A stretch of 64,000 nt of DNA from Lederbergia graminis (GTDB taxonomy: Bacteria > Bacillota > Bacilli > Bacillales > Bacillaceae_C): the NCBI RefSeq assembly GCF_042655485.1, contig NZ_JBHSMC010000020.1, forward strand, positions 192,129 through 256,128, given 5' to 3'. How positions within the stretch are numbered: position 1 is the stretch's first letter; every line of letters starts with the position of its first letter. The position numbers and the translations under genes are program-made. Below are positions 51,539 to 60,424 of this stretch, piece by piece. The notes beneath the pieces are model-generated. The model was given only the letters and a program-made list of their open reading frames with translations. It did not search any database and was not told where the DNA came from.

Positions 51539-53932
51539 TTATAATTTGACTCTTTTTAATCGTAGTGCGTTTGTAACAACACTTACGGAACTCAATGCCA
51601 TCGCTGCACCAGCGACCCAAGGTGCGAGCAAACCTATTGCAGCAATTGGTATTCCAGCCGTATTATATCCGAATGCCCAAAATAAGTTTTGGCGGATGTT
51701 GCGAATTGTCGCATGGCTAATCTTAATTGCTTTTGGAATTAATAGCAATTCACCACCAAGAATGGTTACATCAGCTGCTTCAATCGCTACTTCTGTTCCA
51801 GTACCAATTGCAATTCCAATATCGGCTGTCACAAGTGCTGGTGCGTCATTAACACCATCTCCTACCATTGCAACTTTCTTCCCTTGCGCTTGTAACTCTT
51901 TTACTTTATCCGCTTTTTCTTCCGGTAAAACTTGTGCAATCACGTGCTCAATACCGACTTGTTTCGCAATCGCTGCGGCTGTTCTTTCGTTATCTCCCGT
52001 TAACATTACGACTTCTATGCCCATATCTTGTAATTGCTTAATTGCTTCAGGCGCAGATTCTTTAATTGTGTCAGCTACTGCTACAATGCCGCGAAATTGA
52101 CCATCGACCGCGATCATCATCGCCGTTTTACCTGCAGTTTCATAATCCATTAATTTTTGCTCATGTCCAGCTGTATCGATTCCATGATCTTTCATCAATT
52201 TGCGATTTCCTACAAGTATGTGTTTCCCAGAAATCTTCGCTTCAATACCGTGCCCAGGTATGGCATTAAAATCATCGACATGTAATAAGGCAATATCTTT
52301 TTCTGTCGCATAGGCTACAATCGCCTCTGCCAGTGGATGCTCCGAACCATTTTCTGCACTAGCTAATAATTGTAATGTGTGGAAATCTCCAGTAAAATCA
52401 GTAACCTCAGGTTTCCCTTTCGTAATGGTTCCTGTTTTATCCAATACAATTGTTTGTAACTGGTGTGTCCGTTCTAAATGCTCTCCGCCTTTAAATAAAA
52501 TCCCTGTTTCTGCCGCTCTCCCTGTACCAACCATGATGGATGTCGGGGTTGCTAGTCCTAAAGCACATGGACAGGCGATGACAAGAACCGCAATTGCTGC
52601 TACTAAAGCTGGTTCGATTTGACCAGGTTGAACAAAAGCTATCCATACAGTAAAGGTGACAATCGCAATCCCAATGACAATCGGCACAAAATATCCGGAA
52701 ATCACATCTGCTAAACGCTGGATAGGTGCTTTCGAGCCTTGCGCTTCTTCTACTACCTTTATAATCGAGGCTAGGGCTGTATCTTTCCCTACTTTCGTAG
52801 CTTCCATTTCAATCAAACCGTTTTTGTTAATCGTAGATCCGATTAGTTTAGCACCTGCATCTTTTTCAATTGGGATTGATTCTCCTGTTAGCATCGATTC
52901 ATCAACAGAAGTTCTGCCTTTCACTACAATACCGTCTACCGGTATTTTTTCACCAGGTTTTACAATTAAATGATCACCTACGATGACCTCTTCTGCAGGA
53001 ATCATCATTTCTTGGCCATCACGTATGACACGTGCTTCTTTTGCTTGCAAATTTAGTAGCTCAGAAATCGCATTCGTCGTTTGACTTTTCGCACGCGCTT
53101 CTAAATACTTCCCAAATAAAATTAATGTAATTAACACTGCACTTGTTTCAAAATATAAATGTGGCATATAGCCAGGATTCCCAATGGTTTTGATTGCTTC
53201 ATATAAACTATAGAAGTAGGCTGCACTAGTACCTAATGCAATTAACACATCCATATTGGCGCCACCATTGCGCAGATTTTTATAAGCACCAACGTAAAAT
53301 TGCCATCCAATAATGAATTGTACTGGCGTTGCTAACGCGAATTGGAACCACGGATTCATCAGTGCATGTGGTAAATCGATGCCCAATAAATGATCCAACA
53401 TCGTTAATAATAATGGTACCGATAAAATGACCGAGATAAGTAACTGTGTCTTCTTGTATTTCAGTTCTTTTTCTTTGTAAGATTGTTTTTCTTTCGCTTC
53501 CACTTTCGGTTTCGCATCATAACCAAGATGTTGGATTTTCTCAATAAGCCCGTTTACATCCAGTAAACCTGGGTTATATTCAATCGCTGCACTTTCAGTG
53601 GATAAGTTTACAGTCGCCAGTTTTACACCTGCTTGTTTATTTAACACTTTTTCAATTCTGGTCGAACAAGCTGCACATGTCATGCCAAACACATCGAGCT
53701 CTGCCTTTTCCGTAAGTACGCCATAACCGATATGTTCAATTTTCTTTGTTATATCTTCAATAGATGTTTTTTCTGGATCATAATGAACGGTTGCTTTTTC
53801 CGTCGATAAATTGACCTGCGCTTCGACCCCATCCATTTTATTTAATACTTTCTCCACACGGCTGGAACAAGCAGCACACGTCATGCCAGTAACACCTAGT
53901 GTTGCATGTTCTGCATGCTTTGCTTCATTCAT
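51539..53932 (-). CDS. copA: Copper-exporting P-type ATPase CopA
   Basis: A 797-residue P1B-1 ATPase. Two N-terminal HMA domains have MTCAACSS and MTCAACST (Cys pairs near residues 17-20 and 85-88). Eight membrane helices include the CPC site VLVIACPCALGLATP. The phosphorylation motif is DKTGTITKG, with the HP and hinge motifs GSEHPLAEA and MVGDGVNDAPAL, and the C-terminal MxxSS AMALSSVSV. It pumps Cu(I) out across the membrane. It is cotranscribed with csoR and copZ; 13 bases separate csoR and copA. Confidence 0.96.
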   Translation of the reverse strand: MNEAKHAEHATLGVTGMTCAACSSRVEKVLNKMDGVEAQVNLSTEKATVHYDPEKTSIEDITKKIEHIGYGVLTEKAELDVFGMTCAACSTRIEKVLNKQAGVKLATVNLSTESAAIEYNPGLLDVNGLIEKIQHLGYDAKPKVEAKEKQSYKEKELKYKKTQLLISVILSVPLLLTMLDHLLGIDLPHALMNPWFQFALATPVQFIIGWQFYVGAYKNLRNGGANMDVLIALGTSAAYFYSLYEAIKTIGNPGYMPHLYFETSAVLITLILFGKYLEARAKSQTTNAISELLNLQAKEARVIRDGQEMMIPAEEVIVGDHLIVKPGEKIPVDGIVVKGRTSVDESMLTGESIPIEKDAGAKLIGSTINKNGLIEMEATKVGKDTALASIIKVVEEAQGSKAPIQRLADVISGYFVPIVIGIAIVTFTVWIAFVQPGQIEPALVAAIAVLVIACPCALGLATPTSIMVGTGRAAETGILFKGGEHLERTHQLQTIVLDKTGTITKGKPEVTDFTGDFHTLQLLASAENGSEHPLAEAIVAYATEKDIALLHVDDFNAIPGHGIEAKISGKHILVGNRKLMKDHGIDTAGHEQKLMDYETAGKTAMMIAVDGQFRGIVAVADTIKESAPEAIKQLQDMGIEVVMLTGDNERTAAAIAKQVGIEHVIAQVLPEEKADKVKELQAQGKKVAMVGDGVNDAPALVTADIGIAIGTGTEVAIEAADVTILGGELLLIPKAIKISHATIRNIRQNLFWAFGYNTAGIPIAAIGLLAPWVAGAAMALSSVSVVTNALRLKRVKL

Positions 53933-53945
53933 TTGAATACCCCCC

Positions 53946-54251
53946 TTACTTTGAAAATTGCTTTAGAACACTCATTAACTCGGCAATTGTTTCTTGCCCT
54001 TCCCCTTGCTTAATCGCATCACTTACACAATGGTTAATATGACGTTCTGTAATCGAGAAACCAACTTGCTTTAATGCCGACTGAATGGCACTGATTTGCA
54101 CGAGTATATCGACACAATAACGGTCTTCTTCCACCATTTTTTGTATACCTCTAACTTGCCCTTCTATTCTTTTTAAGCGATTAACAATTTTCTGCATCTC
54201 GTCTTTCGTTCTTGGATGACTTGGGTGATCATGTAAGAATTTTTTCTCCAA
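53946..54251 (-). CDS. csoR: Copper-sensing repressor CsoR
   Basis: A 101-residue four-helix CsoR/RcnR-family repressor. The Cu(I) ligands are Cys in DRYCVDIL, with His and Cys in RHINHCVSDA, the family C-H-C set, and the DNA-facing helix is NRLKRIEGQVRGIQ. I choose TTG 54251 (AAGGA 10 bases upstream). The frame remains open to a TTG at 54311, but that TTG is the promoter's -35 box and cannot be a natural start. It autoregulates the cop operon. Confidence 0.9.
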   Translation of the reverse strand: MEKKFLHDHPSHPRTKDEMQKIVNRLKRIEGQVRGIQKMVEEDRYCVDILVQISAIQSALKQVGFSITERHINHCVSDAIKQGEGQETIAELMSVLKQFSK

Positions 54252-54281
54252 ATGGACCACATCCTTAGCTTTGATACTTTT

Positions 54282-54311
54282 ACTATACCCCCCTATAGTA
54301 TTAATTGTCAA
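54282..54311 (-). promoter_or_regulatory. cop operon promoter with CsoR operator
   Basis: Reverse strand TTGACA (54306-54311), 18-bp spacer and TATAGT (54282-54287). The dyad ACTATA-GGGGGG-TATAGT, a G-tract between A/T-rich arms as in known CsoR sites, lies across the -10 box. Confidence 0.75.
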
Positions 54312-54404
54312 CTAAAAAGGTTCCTACTTTTAAAAGCTTTGCAAAGCATGAAAATTATGGTACCTTAGTTATGAAAATTAAATATTTTATAAATTTTGTT
54401 TTCA

Positions 54405-54502
54405 CACTAGGGGAACCATTGATAATGGCTGAGAGAAAAGTAGTTTACTTTGATACCCTCATTACCTGAACAGGCTTGTACCTGCGTAGGGATGTGGTAA
54501 AG
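54405..54502 (+). promoter_or_regulatory. TPP riboswitch (THI element)
   Basis: The conserved blocks are seen in order: CTAGGGGAACC, GGCTGAGAGA, ATACCCTCATTACCTGAACA and TACCTGCGTAGGGA. Thiamine pyrophosphate binding would shut off the thi operon. The expression platform is the terminator at 54536. Confidence 0.95.
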
Positions 54503-54535
54503 GCAAATTGTTTTTTTACGTTTCTCTAACAATTC

Positions 54536-54569
54536 CCAACCACTTTCCTATTCGGAGAGTGGTTTTTTT
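54536..54569 (+). terminator. Riboswitch-controlled terminator
   Basis: AACCACTTTCC / GGAGAGTGGTT stem followed by TTTTTTT, 65 bases before tenI. An alternate fold with the riboswitch aptamer is expected but not traced. Confidence 0.85.
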
Positions 54570-54633
54570 ATTTGCCTCTTACTTATCCATTCCTTTTTAG
54601 GCTACAGCTATACAGACTAAAAGGAGGAATCTG

Positions 54634-55236
54634 ATGAAGCTAATGGCAGTGACTGATAATCATCACGCTGTAAAAGACATTGCAGAAAAAATAATAGCGG
54701 TAAAAGATGTGATTGATTATGTCCAAATACGGGAGAAATCCAAAACTGCTCAGGAACACGTCACCTTAATCAATTACTTGCTAACGAGTGGCGTACATAA
54801 GGAAGAAATCATCATCAATGATCGTTTAGATGTTGCTCTTTGTCTCGGCATCCCTACTGTTCACTTACCTGAACATGGCTTACCGGTACAGCTTGTGAAG
54901 CAACATTATCCACAAATACAAGTTGGTTGTAGTGTACATTCCTTACAATCTGCAAGAGAAGCGGAAGTAAACGGTGCTGATTATGTGCTTTATGGTCATT
55001 GTTTTGAGACAAATAGCAAAAAAGGGGTACCCCCCAATGGTATTAATCCAATTTTAAAAATGAAAGAAGAATTGACAATTCCTGTATATGCAATTGGCGG
55101 AATCAATATAGAAACAATTCCAATCGTTAAAGACGTAGGTGCAGATGGGATTGCAGTTATGTCTTCTATATTTGCAACGAAAAATCCTTTGGAGTCAGCA
55201 AAAAAATTACGTGAGGCGATGCAACATGAGAAGTAA
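54634..55236 (+). CDS. tenI: Thiazole tautomerase TenI
   Basis: A 200-residue TIM barrel of the ThiE/TenI group. TenI aromatises the thiazole phosphate carboxylate rather than joining pyrimidine and thiazole. VQIREKSK (about residues 30-37), the catalytic-type His in VGCSVHS (about 93-98) and YGHCFETNSKKGVPPNG fit TenI. It lacks the ThiE substrate pocket and shares the operon with thiO and thiSGF. AAAGGAGG precedes ATG. It overlaps thiO by 11 bases. Confidence 0.88.
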   Translation: MKLMAVTDNHHAVKDIAEKIIAVKDVIDYVQIREKSKTAQEHVTLINYLLTSGVHKEEIIINDRLDVALCLGIPTVHLPEHGLPVQLVKQHYPQIQVGCSVHSLQSAREAEVNGADYVLYGHCFETNSKKGVPPNGINPILKMKEELTIPVYAIGGINIETIPIVKDVGADGIAVMSSIFATKNPLESAKKLREAMQHEK

Positions 55237-56338
55237 TTATGAAGTAGTTATCATCGGCGGCGGAATCATTGGATCCTCCATTGCCTATTACTTAGCTAAA
55301 GCACAGATGGATGTTGCCTTATTGGATGGAGGAGCGATTGGTGATAAAACGACGAAAGCTGCTGCTGGTATGCTTGGAGCTCATTCTGAATGTGAAGATG
55401 ATGCATCTATCTTCTTCCCTTTCGCCAGGTCTAGTCAACAAGCATACAGAGAGTTGAAAGATGAACTCTATGAAATAAGTCAGATTGATATTGGCTATCG
55501 AGAAGGTGGAATATTAAAACTCGCCTTTGACGAAAGCGAAAAGCAAAAACTACATTATTTGCTACAGCAACCTTCTGTACAATGGCTTGATGGCCATGAA
55601 GTAAAAAAGTTGGAAACAGCGGTTGCGGATCATATCGTGGGTGCAGCTTATATTAAAGACGATGTAAATGTTATACCAACTCAAACATGTCAAGCATTCG
55701 CCAAAGGTGCCCAAGTGTTCGGTGCATCCATTTTTGAAAACACGCACGTTTATGGTGTCCAAAAGCTGAATGACAGTTACTTTGTAAAAACAACAAAAGG
55801 AACTATCGAAGCAAAACGGGTTGTTGTTGCAACAGGGGTTTATAGTAATGGCCTTTTACAAGATATAGGCGTCTCTGAACAACTAACACCTGTAAAAGGA
55901 GAAAGTATCGTAGTCCAAACGAATCAGCCTATTTTACAGCACACGTTATTTTATGAGAAATCGTATATCGTACCGAGAAACAACGGAAAACTCGTGATTG
56001 GTGCAACAATGATCGAGGATGAATGGAGCGAATCGATCAGCTTACAAAGCATGGAAGATTTAATTAACACAGCAAAAGCGATGATTCCTTCTAGCTCAGA
56101 ATGGAAGATTGATGGTTTTACTTCTGGATTACGGCCAGCGACATTTGATGGCCAACCGTTTATCGGTAGACATCCAGAAGATGAAGGCATTTTTATTGCC
56201 TGTGGTCATTTCCGAAACGGGATTTTACTAGCACCTGCAACTGCTGAATTGATACGTGATCTTATGCTTGAAAAAGAAGAAAATAAGGAATGGCTGGATG
56301 CCTTTCGGATTGATCGCAGACAATTAACGAAGGTATAG
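55226..56338 (+). CDS. thiO: Glycine oxidase ThiO
   Basis: A 370-residue FAD-dependent oxidase. The dinucleotide-binding motif is VVIIGGGIIGSSIAYYL (about residues 7-23), then a DAO-family fold with the family's closing FIACGHFRNGILLAPATAEL. It converts glycine to iminoglycine for thiazole formation by ThiG. The start is inside tenI (ATGAGAAGTAA overlap), so the two are coupled. Position in the operon matches B. subtilis goxB. Confidence 0.92.
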   Translation: MRSNYEVVIIGGGIIGSSIAYYLAKAQMDVALLDGGAIGDKTTKAAAGMLGAHSECEDDASIFFPFARSSQQAYRELKDELYEISQIDIGYREGGILKLAFDESEKQKLHYLLQQPSVQWLDGHEVKKLETAVADHIVGAAYIKDDVNVIPTQTCQAFAKGAQVFGASIFENTHVYGVQKLNDSYFVKTTKGTIEAKRVVVATGVYSNGLLQDIGVSEQLTPVKGESIVVQTNQPILQHTLFYEKSYIVPRNNGKLVIGATMIEDEWSESISLQSMEDLINTAKAMIPSSSEWKIDGFTSGLRPATFDGQPFIGRHPEDEGIFIACGHFRNGILLAPATAELIRDLMLEKEENKEWLDAFRIDRRQLTKV

Positions 56339-56350
56339 GAGGTGAGACGG

Positions 56351-56554
56351 ATGAATTTTCAACTGAATGGAAAACAAGTTCAACTACCGGAAGAGGTAAA
56401 TTCAGTAGATAAATTGTTGGCTCATTATGATTTACAACATCGAATCGCTGTTGTGGAAATCAATCAAAATATCATAAAAAAAGAAGAGTACGAGAATACT
56501 AGACTTGCAAAGGGCGATGTCATAGAAATTATTCATTTTGTAGGAGGAGGATAA
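56351..56554 (+). CDS. thiS: Sulfur carrier protein ThiS
   Basis: A 67-residue ubiquitin-fold protein with the C-terminal GG needed for thiocarboxylate formation (HFVGGG). GGAGGTGAGACGG precedes ATG 56351. It is adenylated by ThiF and hands sulfur to ThiG. Confidence 0.93.
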   Translation: MNFQLNGKQVQLPEEVNSVDKLLAHYDLQHRIAVVEINQNIIKKEEYENTRLAKGDVIEIIHFVGGG

Positions 56555-56556
56555 GC

Positions 56557-57324
56557 ATGTTAAAAATCGCAAATCACACATTTAAATCAAGACTTTTACT
56601 CGGAACAGGAAAATACCCGTCTTTTGAAATTCAGAAACAGGCTGTTGAAGTATCGGAAACAGAGGTTTTAACTTTTGCTGTTAGAAGAATGAATATTTTT
56701 GAAGAAAGTCAGCCAAATTTCTTGGAACAATTAGACTTAAATAAATATACTCTCCTGCCAAATACTGCAGGTGCTAAAACAGCTGAAGAAGCAGTACGAA
56801 TTGCTAAGCTCGCAAAGGCTTCAGGCCTCTGTGACATGATAAAAGTTGAGGTAATTGGTGACGACCGCTCCCTCCTACCTGACCCGATTGAAACATTAAA
56901 AGCATCTGAAATGTTACTGGAAGAAGGTTTCATCGTTTTACCATATACGTCAGATGATGTTGTGTTAGCAAAACGCTTGGAAGAGCTTGGTGTTCATGCG
57001 ATTATGCCAGGTGCAAGCCCAATTGGTTCGGGGAGAGGAATTATTAATCCATTAAACTTAAAGTTTATTATTGAACAATCCAATGTTCCAGTTATTGTCG
57101 ATGCTGGGATTGGCTCACCAAAGGATGTTGCGTATGCGATGGAACTTGGTGCAGACGGAGTTCTACTTAATACAGCTGTTTCTGGGGCTCAAGATCCAGT
57201 GAAAATGGCGCGTGCTGTCAAGTTAGCACTGGAAGCCGGAAGATTAGGATATGAAGCAGGTCGAATTGAGGAAAAAGATTATGCAGTGGCAAGTAGTCCA
57301 CTAACAGGGTTGGTTGGATCTTGA
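56557..57324 (+). CDS. thiG: Thiazole synthase ThiG
   Basis: A 255-residue TIM-barrel thiazole synthase. RLLLGTGKYPSFE opens the fold, the Schiff-base Lys is in DMIKVEVIGDD (about residue 97), and phosphate-binding loops GASPIGSGRGI and DAGIGSPKDVAYAMELGADG are present. It assembles thiazole from DXP, iminoglycine and ThiS-thiocarboxylate. The stop TGA overlaps the thiF TTG start. Confidence 0.95.
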   Translation: MLKIANHTFKSRLLLGTGKYPSFEIQKQAVEVSETEVLTFAVRRMNIFEESQPNFLEQLDLNKYTLLPNTAGAKTAEEAVRIAKLAKASGLCDMIKVEVIGDDRSLLPDPIETLKASEMLLEEGFIVLPYTSDDVVLAKRLEELGVHAIMPGASPIGSGRGIINPLNLKFIIEQSNVPVIVDAGIGSPKDVAYAMELGADGVLLNTAVSGAQDPVKMARAVKLALEAGRLGYEAGRIEEKDYAVASSPLTGLVGS

Positions 57325-58337
57325 ACAGTCGTTATTCAAGGCAAGCATTATTTTTAGGGAAAGATAAACAAACGAAAATTTTAAACAGCAGTGTATTTAT
57401 TATGGGTGCTGGTGCATTAGGCTCTAGTAGTGCAGAAATGCTAGCAAGAGCCGGAGTCGGTAAAATTACGATTGTCGACCGTGATTATGTGGAATGGAGT
57501 AATTTACAGAGACAGCAGCTCTATAGTGAAGAAGATGTAAAAAAGAGACTTCCAAAAGTAGTGGCAGCAAAAAATCGCTTGGAGCAAATTAATAGTGGTA
57601 TTACGATTGTTCCACTTGTTGAGGATGTACATGGTTTAAATATCGAAGAAATGATAAAAGGCCACGATGTTATTGTCGATGCAACTGATAATTTTGAAAC
57701 TCGATTAATTGTGAATGATGCAGCTGTAAAAAATGGCATCCCCTTTATCATGGGTTCCTGTGTTGCTAGTTACGGGACGATTTATCCTGTCATTCCTGGA
57801 AATGGCGCACCTTGCTTACATTGCTTGTTAAACCATTTACCTGTCGATACTATGACGTGTGAAACAGTTGGCGTCATTAGCCCAATTGTGCAAATTGTTG
57901 CCGCAACCCAAGTAGCACAAGCATTAAAAGTACTAACGGGAGAACCAGTTACGCCACTTCTACGTTCGATTGATATTTGGAAAGATGAAAATTCATCTAT
58001 AAATGTCACTCGCTTGCGTAACAATGATTGTCCTACATGTGGGGAGCATGCTACATTTCCCTATTTACAATATAAGAATCAAATGAAATCTGAAATATTA
58101 TGTGGTAGAAACGCTGTACAAATTCGACCTGCAACAAATGATAAATATGAGCTTGTTACTTTTATCGATAATTTAAAGGATAAAGTCGCAAAACCGATTA
58201 TTAATCCATTTTTACTTTCCTGCGAGTTTGAGGACATGCGGATAGTCTTTTTCAAAGATGGTCGCGCTATTATTCACGGAACAAATGACACAAAAACGGC
58301 TCGTATTATCTATAATCGATTTTTACAATATTATTAA
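57321..58337 (+). CDS. thiF: ThiS adenylyltransferase ThiF
   Basis: A 338-residue MoeB/ThiF E1-like enzyme. The nucleotide-binding motif is IMGAGALGSSSAEML (about 28-42), the Arg/Asn catalytic segment is WSNLQRQQLY, the catalytic Cys region is VDTMTCETVGVISP, and a zinc site is formed by CLHC and CPTC. It adenylates the ThiS terminus. The TTG start shares TTGA with the thiG stop. Unlike B. subtilis, neither tenA (upstream) nor thiD (downstream) is attached. Confidence 0.93.
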   Translation: MNSRYSRQALFLGKDKQTKILNSSVFIMGAGALGSSSAEMLARAGVGKITIVDRDYVEWSNLQRQQLYSEEDVKKRLPKVVAAKNRLEQINSGITIVPLVEDVHGLNIEEMIKGHDVIVDATDNFETRLIVNDAAVKNGIPFIMGSCVASYGTIYPVIPGNGAPCLHCLLNHLPVDTMTCETVGVISPIVQIVAATQVAQALKVLTGEPVTPLLRSIDIWKDENSSINVTRLRNNDCPTCGEHATFPYLQYKNQMKSEILCGRNAVQIRPATNDKYELVTFIDNLKDKVAKPIINPFLLSCEFEDMRIVFFKDGRAIIHGTNDTKTARIIYNRFLQYY

Positions 58338-58374
58338 ATTGAAATGCCTTAGAAGCTTAATTGCTTTCTATGAC

Positions 58375-58505
58375 TGTTGATTTCCGCTCCATACACTCGC
58401 TTTCCGCGGGCGGTTCGGTAAGCCTCCTCGGCGCTAATCGCGCCTGTGGGGTCTTACCCTGACCCTTATTCCCGCAGGAGTCTCGTGTATTACGCTACAA
58501 TCAAC
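58375..58505 (-). repeat. Bacillaceae repeat (copy D)
   Basis: On the reverse strand it reads GTTGATTGTAGCG, then GAGACTCCTGCGGGA, GGAGGCTTACCGAACCGCCC and GCGGAAAGCGAGTG. Its right half matches copy A (GCGCCGAGGAGGCTT-CCGAACCGCCCGCGG) and its outer ends resemble copies B and C, but the GCTCTGTTAAA terminal repeat is absent. It lies 38 bases past thiF. Confidence 0.8.
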
Positions 58506-58610
58506 ATTGAGCTTACGATTATTAATTTCTTTTTTATACAGGTTCATTTTTAGGACCAATGGCTAACTTCAATTTCTATTATTATTCCATAAACTGCAAA
58601 ATGCAAAAAT

Positions 58611-58643
58611 TAACAGTCCAATTTATACACAAATTGGACTGTT
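58611..58643 (-). terminator. Terminator of the 35-residue basic protein gene
   Basis: AACAGTCCAATTT / AAATTGGACTGTT, a perfect 13-bp stem, then AATTTTTG on the reverse strand. Confidence 0.75.
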
Positions 58644-58707
58644 TGAAAATTTCTAATGAACAGCGAACCTACATATTAAAACAACATTTTCTCATTGTTG
58701 GTATTAA

Positions 58708-58815
58708 TTAGTTTCTTCCGCCTCTTGTATTGGATCTTCCTTTTCCTTTGCGTTGTTCATTTGGTTTCTTCGGGTCCGTTCTTTTTTCTTTTCGTGCATT
58801 TGAGTCTTTAACCAT
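58708..58815 (-). CDS. 35-residue basic small protein
   Basis: GGAGGG lies 6 bases before ATG 58815. The product begins MVKDSNARKEKRTDPKKPNE and ends RGGRN. It is very basic and rich in Lys, Arg, Gly and Asn, with no membrane segment, so it is likely nucleic-acid binding or disordered. A terminator 65 bases downstream supports an independent gene. I recall no firm family name. Confidence 0.68.
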   Translation of the reverse strand: MVKDSNARKEKRTDPKKPNEQRKGKGRSNTRGGRN

Positions 58816-59042
58816 ACGACTTCCCTCCATCACTCATTTTTTGACAACATAAGCAAGTAATATCATTTCCGGAAAGGGTTATTTTATTCCGAATACACTA
58901 ATTACCATTTTCATAAGTTTCTGTACTCTTTTTATGCATGGTAATTCCTTGATAACAAAAAAATTTATCGATAGAATAAAAGTGTAGAGATGAAAGATGG
59001 AGAAATAACCTTACAAATTTTATCTATCTTGGAGTGAAAAAA

Positions 59043-59342
59043 ATGCAAATAACAATCAGTGATAATGCCATTAGTTGGTTTAAAGAATCGATGAAATTAC
59101 AACAAGGCGATAAAGTTAAATTCTATAGCCAAATTTACGGTTCAAGTCCAGTTCAAGACAAACATGCACTTGCATTCACGAAAGACAATGACCCAATTGA
59201 TATTGCCGTTCGTACAGAAGTAGAAGGAATTGAATTCTATGTAGAAGATACGGATGTATGGTTTTTTGACGGACACGATTTAAAAGTTGACTACGACCCA
59301 GACGAAGATGAATTAAAATTCGACTATGTAAAACCAGAATAA
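59043..59342 (+). CDS. HesB/YneR-like protein
   Basis: A 99-residue protein with the HesB/IscA beta fold (AISWFKESMKLQQGDKVKFY, VEGIEFYVEDTDVWFFDGHD) but without any of the three conserved cysteines, as in B. subtilis YneR. It is therefore unlikely to carry an Fe-S cluster; the role is unknown. The acidic tail DYDPDEDELKFDYV is notable. GGAG precedes ATG 59043 by 8 bases. Confidence 0.82.
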   Translation: MQITISDNAISWFKESMKLQQGDKVKFYSQIYGSSPVQDKHALAFTKDNDPIDIAVRTEVEGIEFYVEDTDVWFFDGHDLKVDYDPDEDELKFDYVKPE

Positions 59343-59387
59343 CCTTTTTTCAATTGAACAGGATCAAAAAAAATATTGATCCAATTT

Positions 59388-59434
59388 AAAGCCAAACTAT
59401 GCCTGAAGAATATCTTCAAGATAGTTTGGCTTTG
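59388..59434 (+). terminator. Terminator with the GCCAAACTAT dispersed hairpin
   Basis: GCCAAACTAT (59391-59400) pairs with ATAGTTTGGC (59421-59430), inner CTTGAAG-type pairing continues, then TTTGTTAT. The same arms occur at 4168-4204. Confidence 0.75.
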
Positions 59435-59501
59435 TTATATATATGGAGTTAAAACCTTTTATCCCTGTTTTTGCTTCATTCGACTTCAATGAATGAACCA
59501 A

Positions 59502-60221
59502 TCAACAAATACAAGTTTTCCGCTTCATTCCTACTCTATTTTTTGCTTCTACTTTTTTAATATAATCAATTGCTAGCGGTACCTTACATGCGGTATTTCC
59601 AACATCGACATGCACCTTACCAATCGCTTCTGCCACCTGCTTTGCTTCCTCGTTTAACTCTTCTACATAAGTACCTACAGCTAATACAAAGCTGTTCATG
59701 ACATAACGTACTCGATTTCTTTCTTCATGAATCGTATTTCGTACTTGATTCAATAAAGATCTAATCTCTTCGACATCCAAATTCTCATCAGGTGTGATGG
59801 ACAAATAATTAGCGTATGTACTCCAACCACAAACAGCAATCATTTCTTCTTCCGATTCCATCCATTCTCTCGCCAATTCAAGAGCAAAACCACTTTCAGC
59901 AGTCACCTGAGCAACTGTATATTCCGCTATCATATACCAATAAGCCTGTTTTGCCCAATTTTGTAATGTCTCTTTTGGCATAAGCTTAGGATTGACCGAA
60001 AGTCCTGCCAAATACATCGCATCATGATTACCGGATTCAAATAATTTTAAAGCTAATTCATGATCCTTCTTTACAAATCTAACAATTTTTTTGAGGTCTC
60101 CTATCTTCACGCCAAAATATGGTTCCTTTACCCCATGGTTTTGATAAATTTTCTTTGTTTGCTCGGATCCTAATTCTTCTAGTTTTATCATAATTTCTTC
60201 ATAAGTCATTACGTTCTTCAT
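59502..60221 (-). CDS. DNA alkylation repair protein (AlkD-like HEAT)
   Basis: A 239-residue all-helical HEAT-repeat glycosylase-like protein. FGVKIGDLKKIVRFVKKDHE, AMYLAGLSVNPKL, QAYWYMIAEYTVAQV and CGWSTYANYL match the AlkC/AlkD family; conserved Trp and Asp/Glu in the concave face are expected but not proven. It removes alkylated bases from DNA. The C-terminus KNRVGMKRKTCIC matches many AlkD homologues. Two starts are possible (60221, or the ATG at 60209). Confidence 0.85.
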   Translation of the reverse strand: MKNVMTYEEIMIKLEELGSEQTKKIYQNHGVKEPYFGVKIGDLKKIVRFVKKDHELALKLFESGNHDAMYLAGLSVNPKLMPKETLQNWAKQAYWYMIAEYTVAQVTAESGFALELAREWMESEEEMIAVCGWSTYANYLSITPDENLDVEEIRSLLNQVRNTIHEERNRVRYVMNSFVLAVGTYVEELNEEAKQVAEAIGKVHVDVGNTACKVPLAIDYIKKVEAKNRVGMKRKTCIC

Positions 60222-60302
60222 CCTCTCACATTAGAATGTAACTATTTATACAATAAACGATTAGCATGTAATTTCCAATACCATCTTCTCCTATGCCCTC
60301 CA

Positions 60303-60364
60303 AGGACAAGGGGTCAGGAACACTGTCCCAGCAGCGCGGGACAATGTTCCTGACCCCTTGTCCC
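60303..60364. repeat. Paired opposite-facing GGGACA repeats
   Basis: A forward unit (60303-60329) is followed by a reverse unit (60338-60364), so the whole block is an inverted repeat that could fold into one long stem. Confidence 0.88.
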
Positions 60365-60377
60365 TTATTATCATATT

Positions 60378-60420
60378 AAAAAACGGGTTCCAAAGTTAAC
60401 ATTGGATACCCGCTTTTTTA
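60378..60420 (-). terminator. Terminator of the lipoprotein gene
   Basis: Reverse strand AAAGCGGGTATCCAATG pairs imperfectly with CTTTGGAACCCGTTTT, then TTAATATG. The T-run follows directly. Confidence 0.75.
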
Positions 60421-60424
60421 ATAC

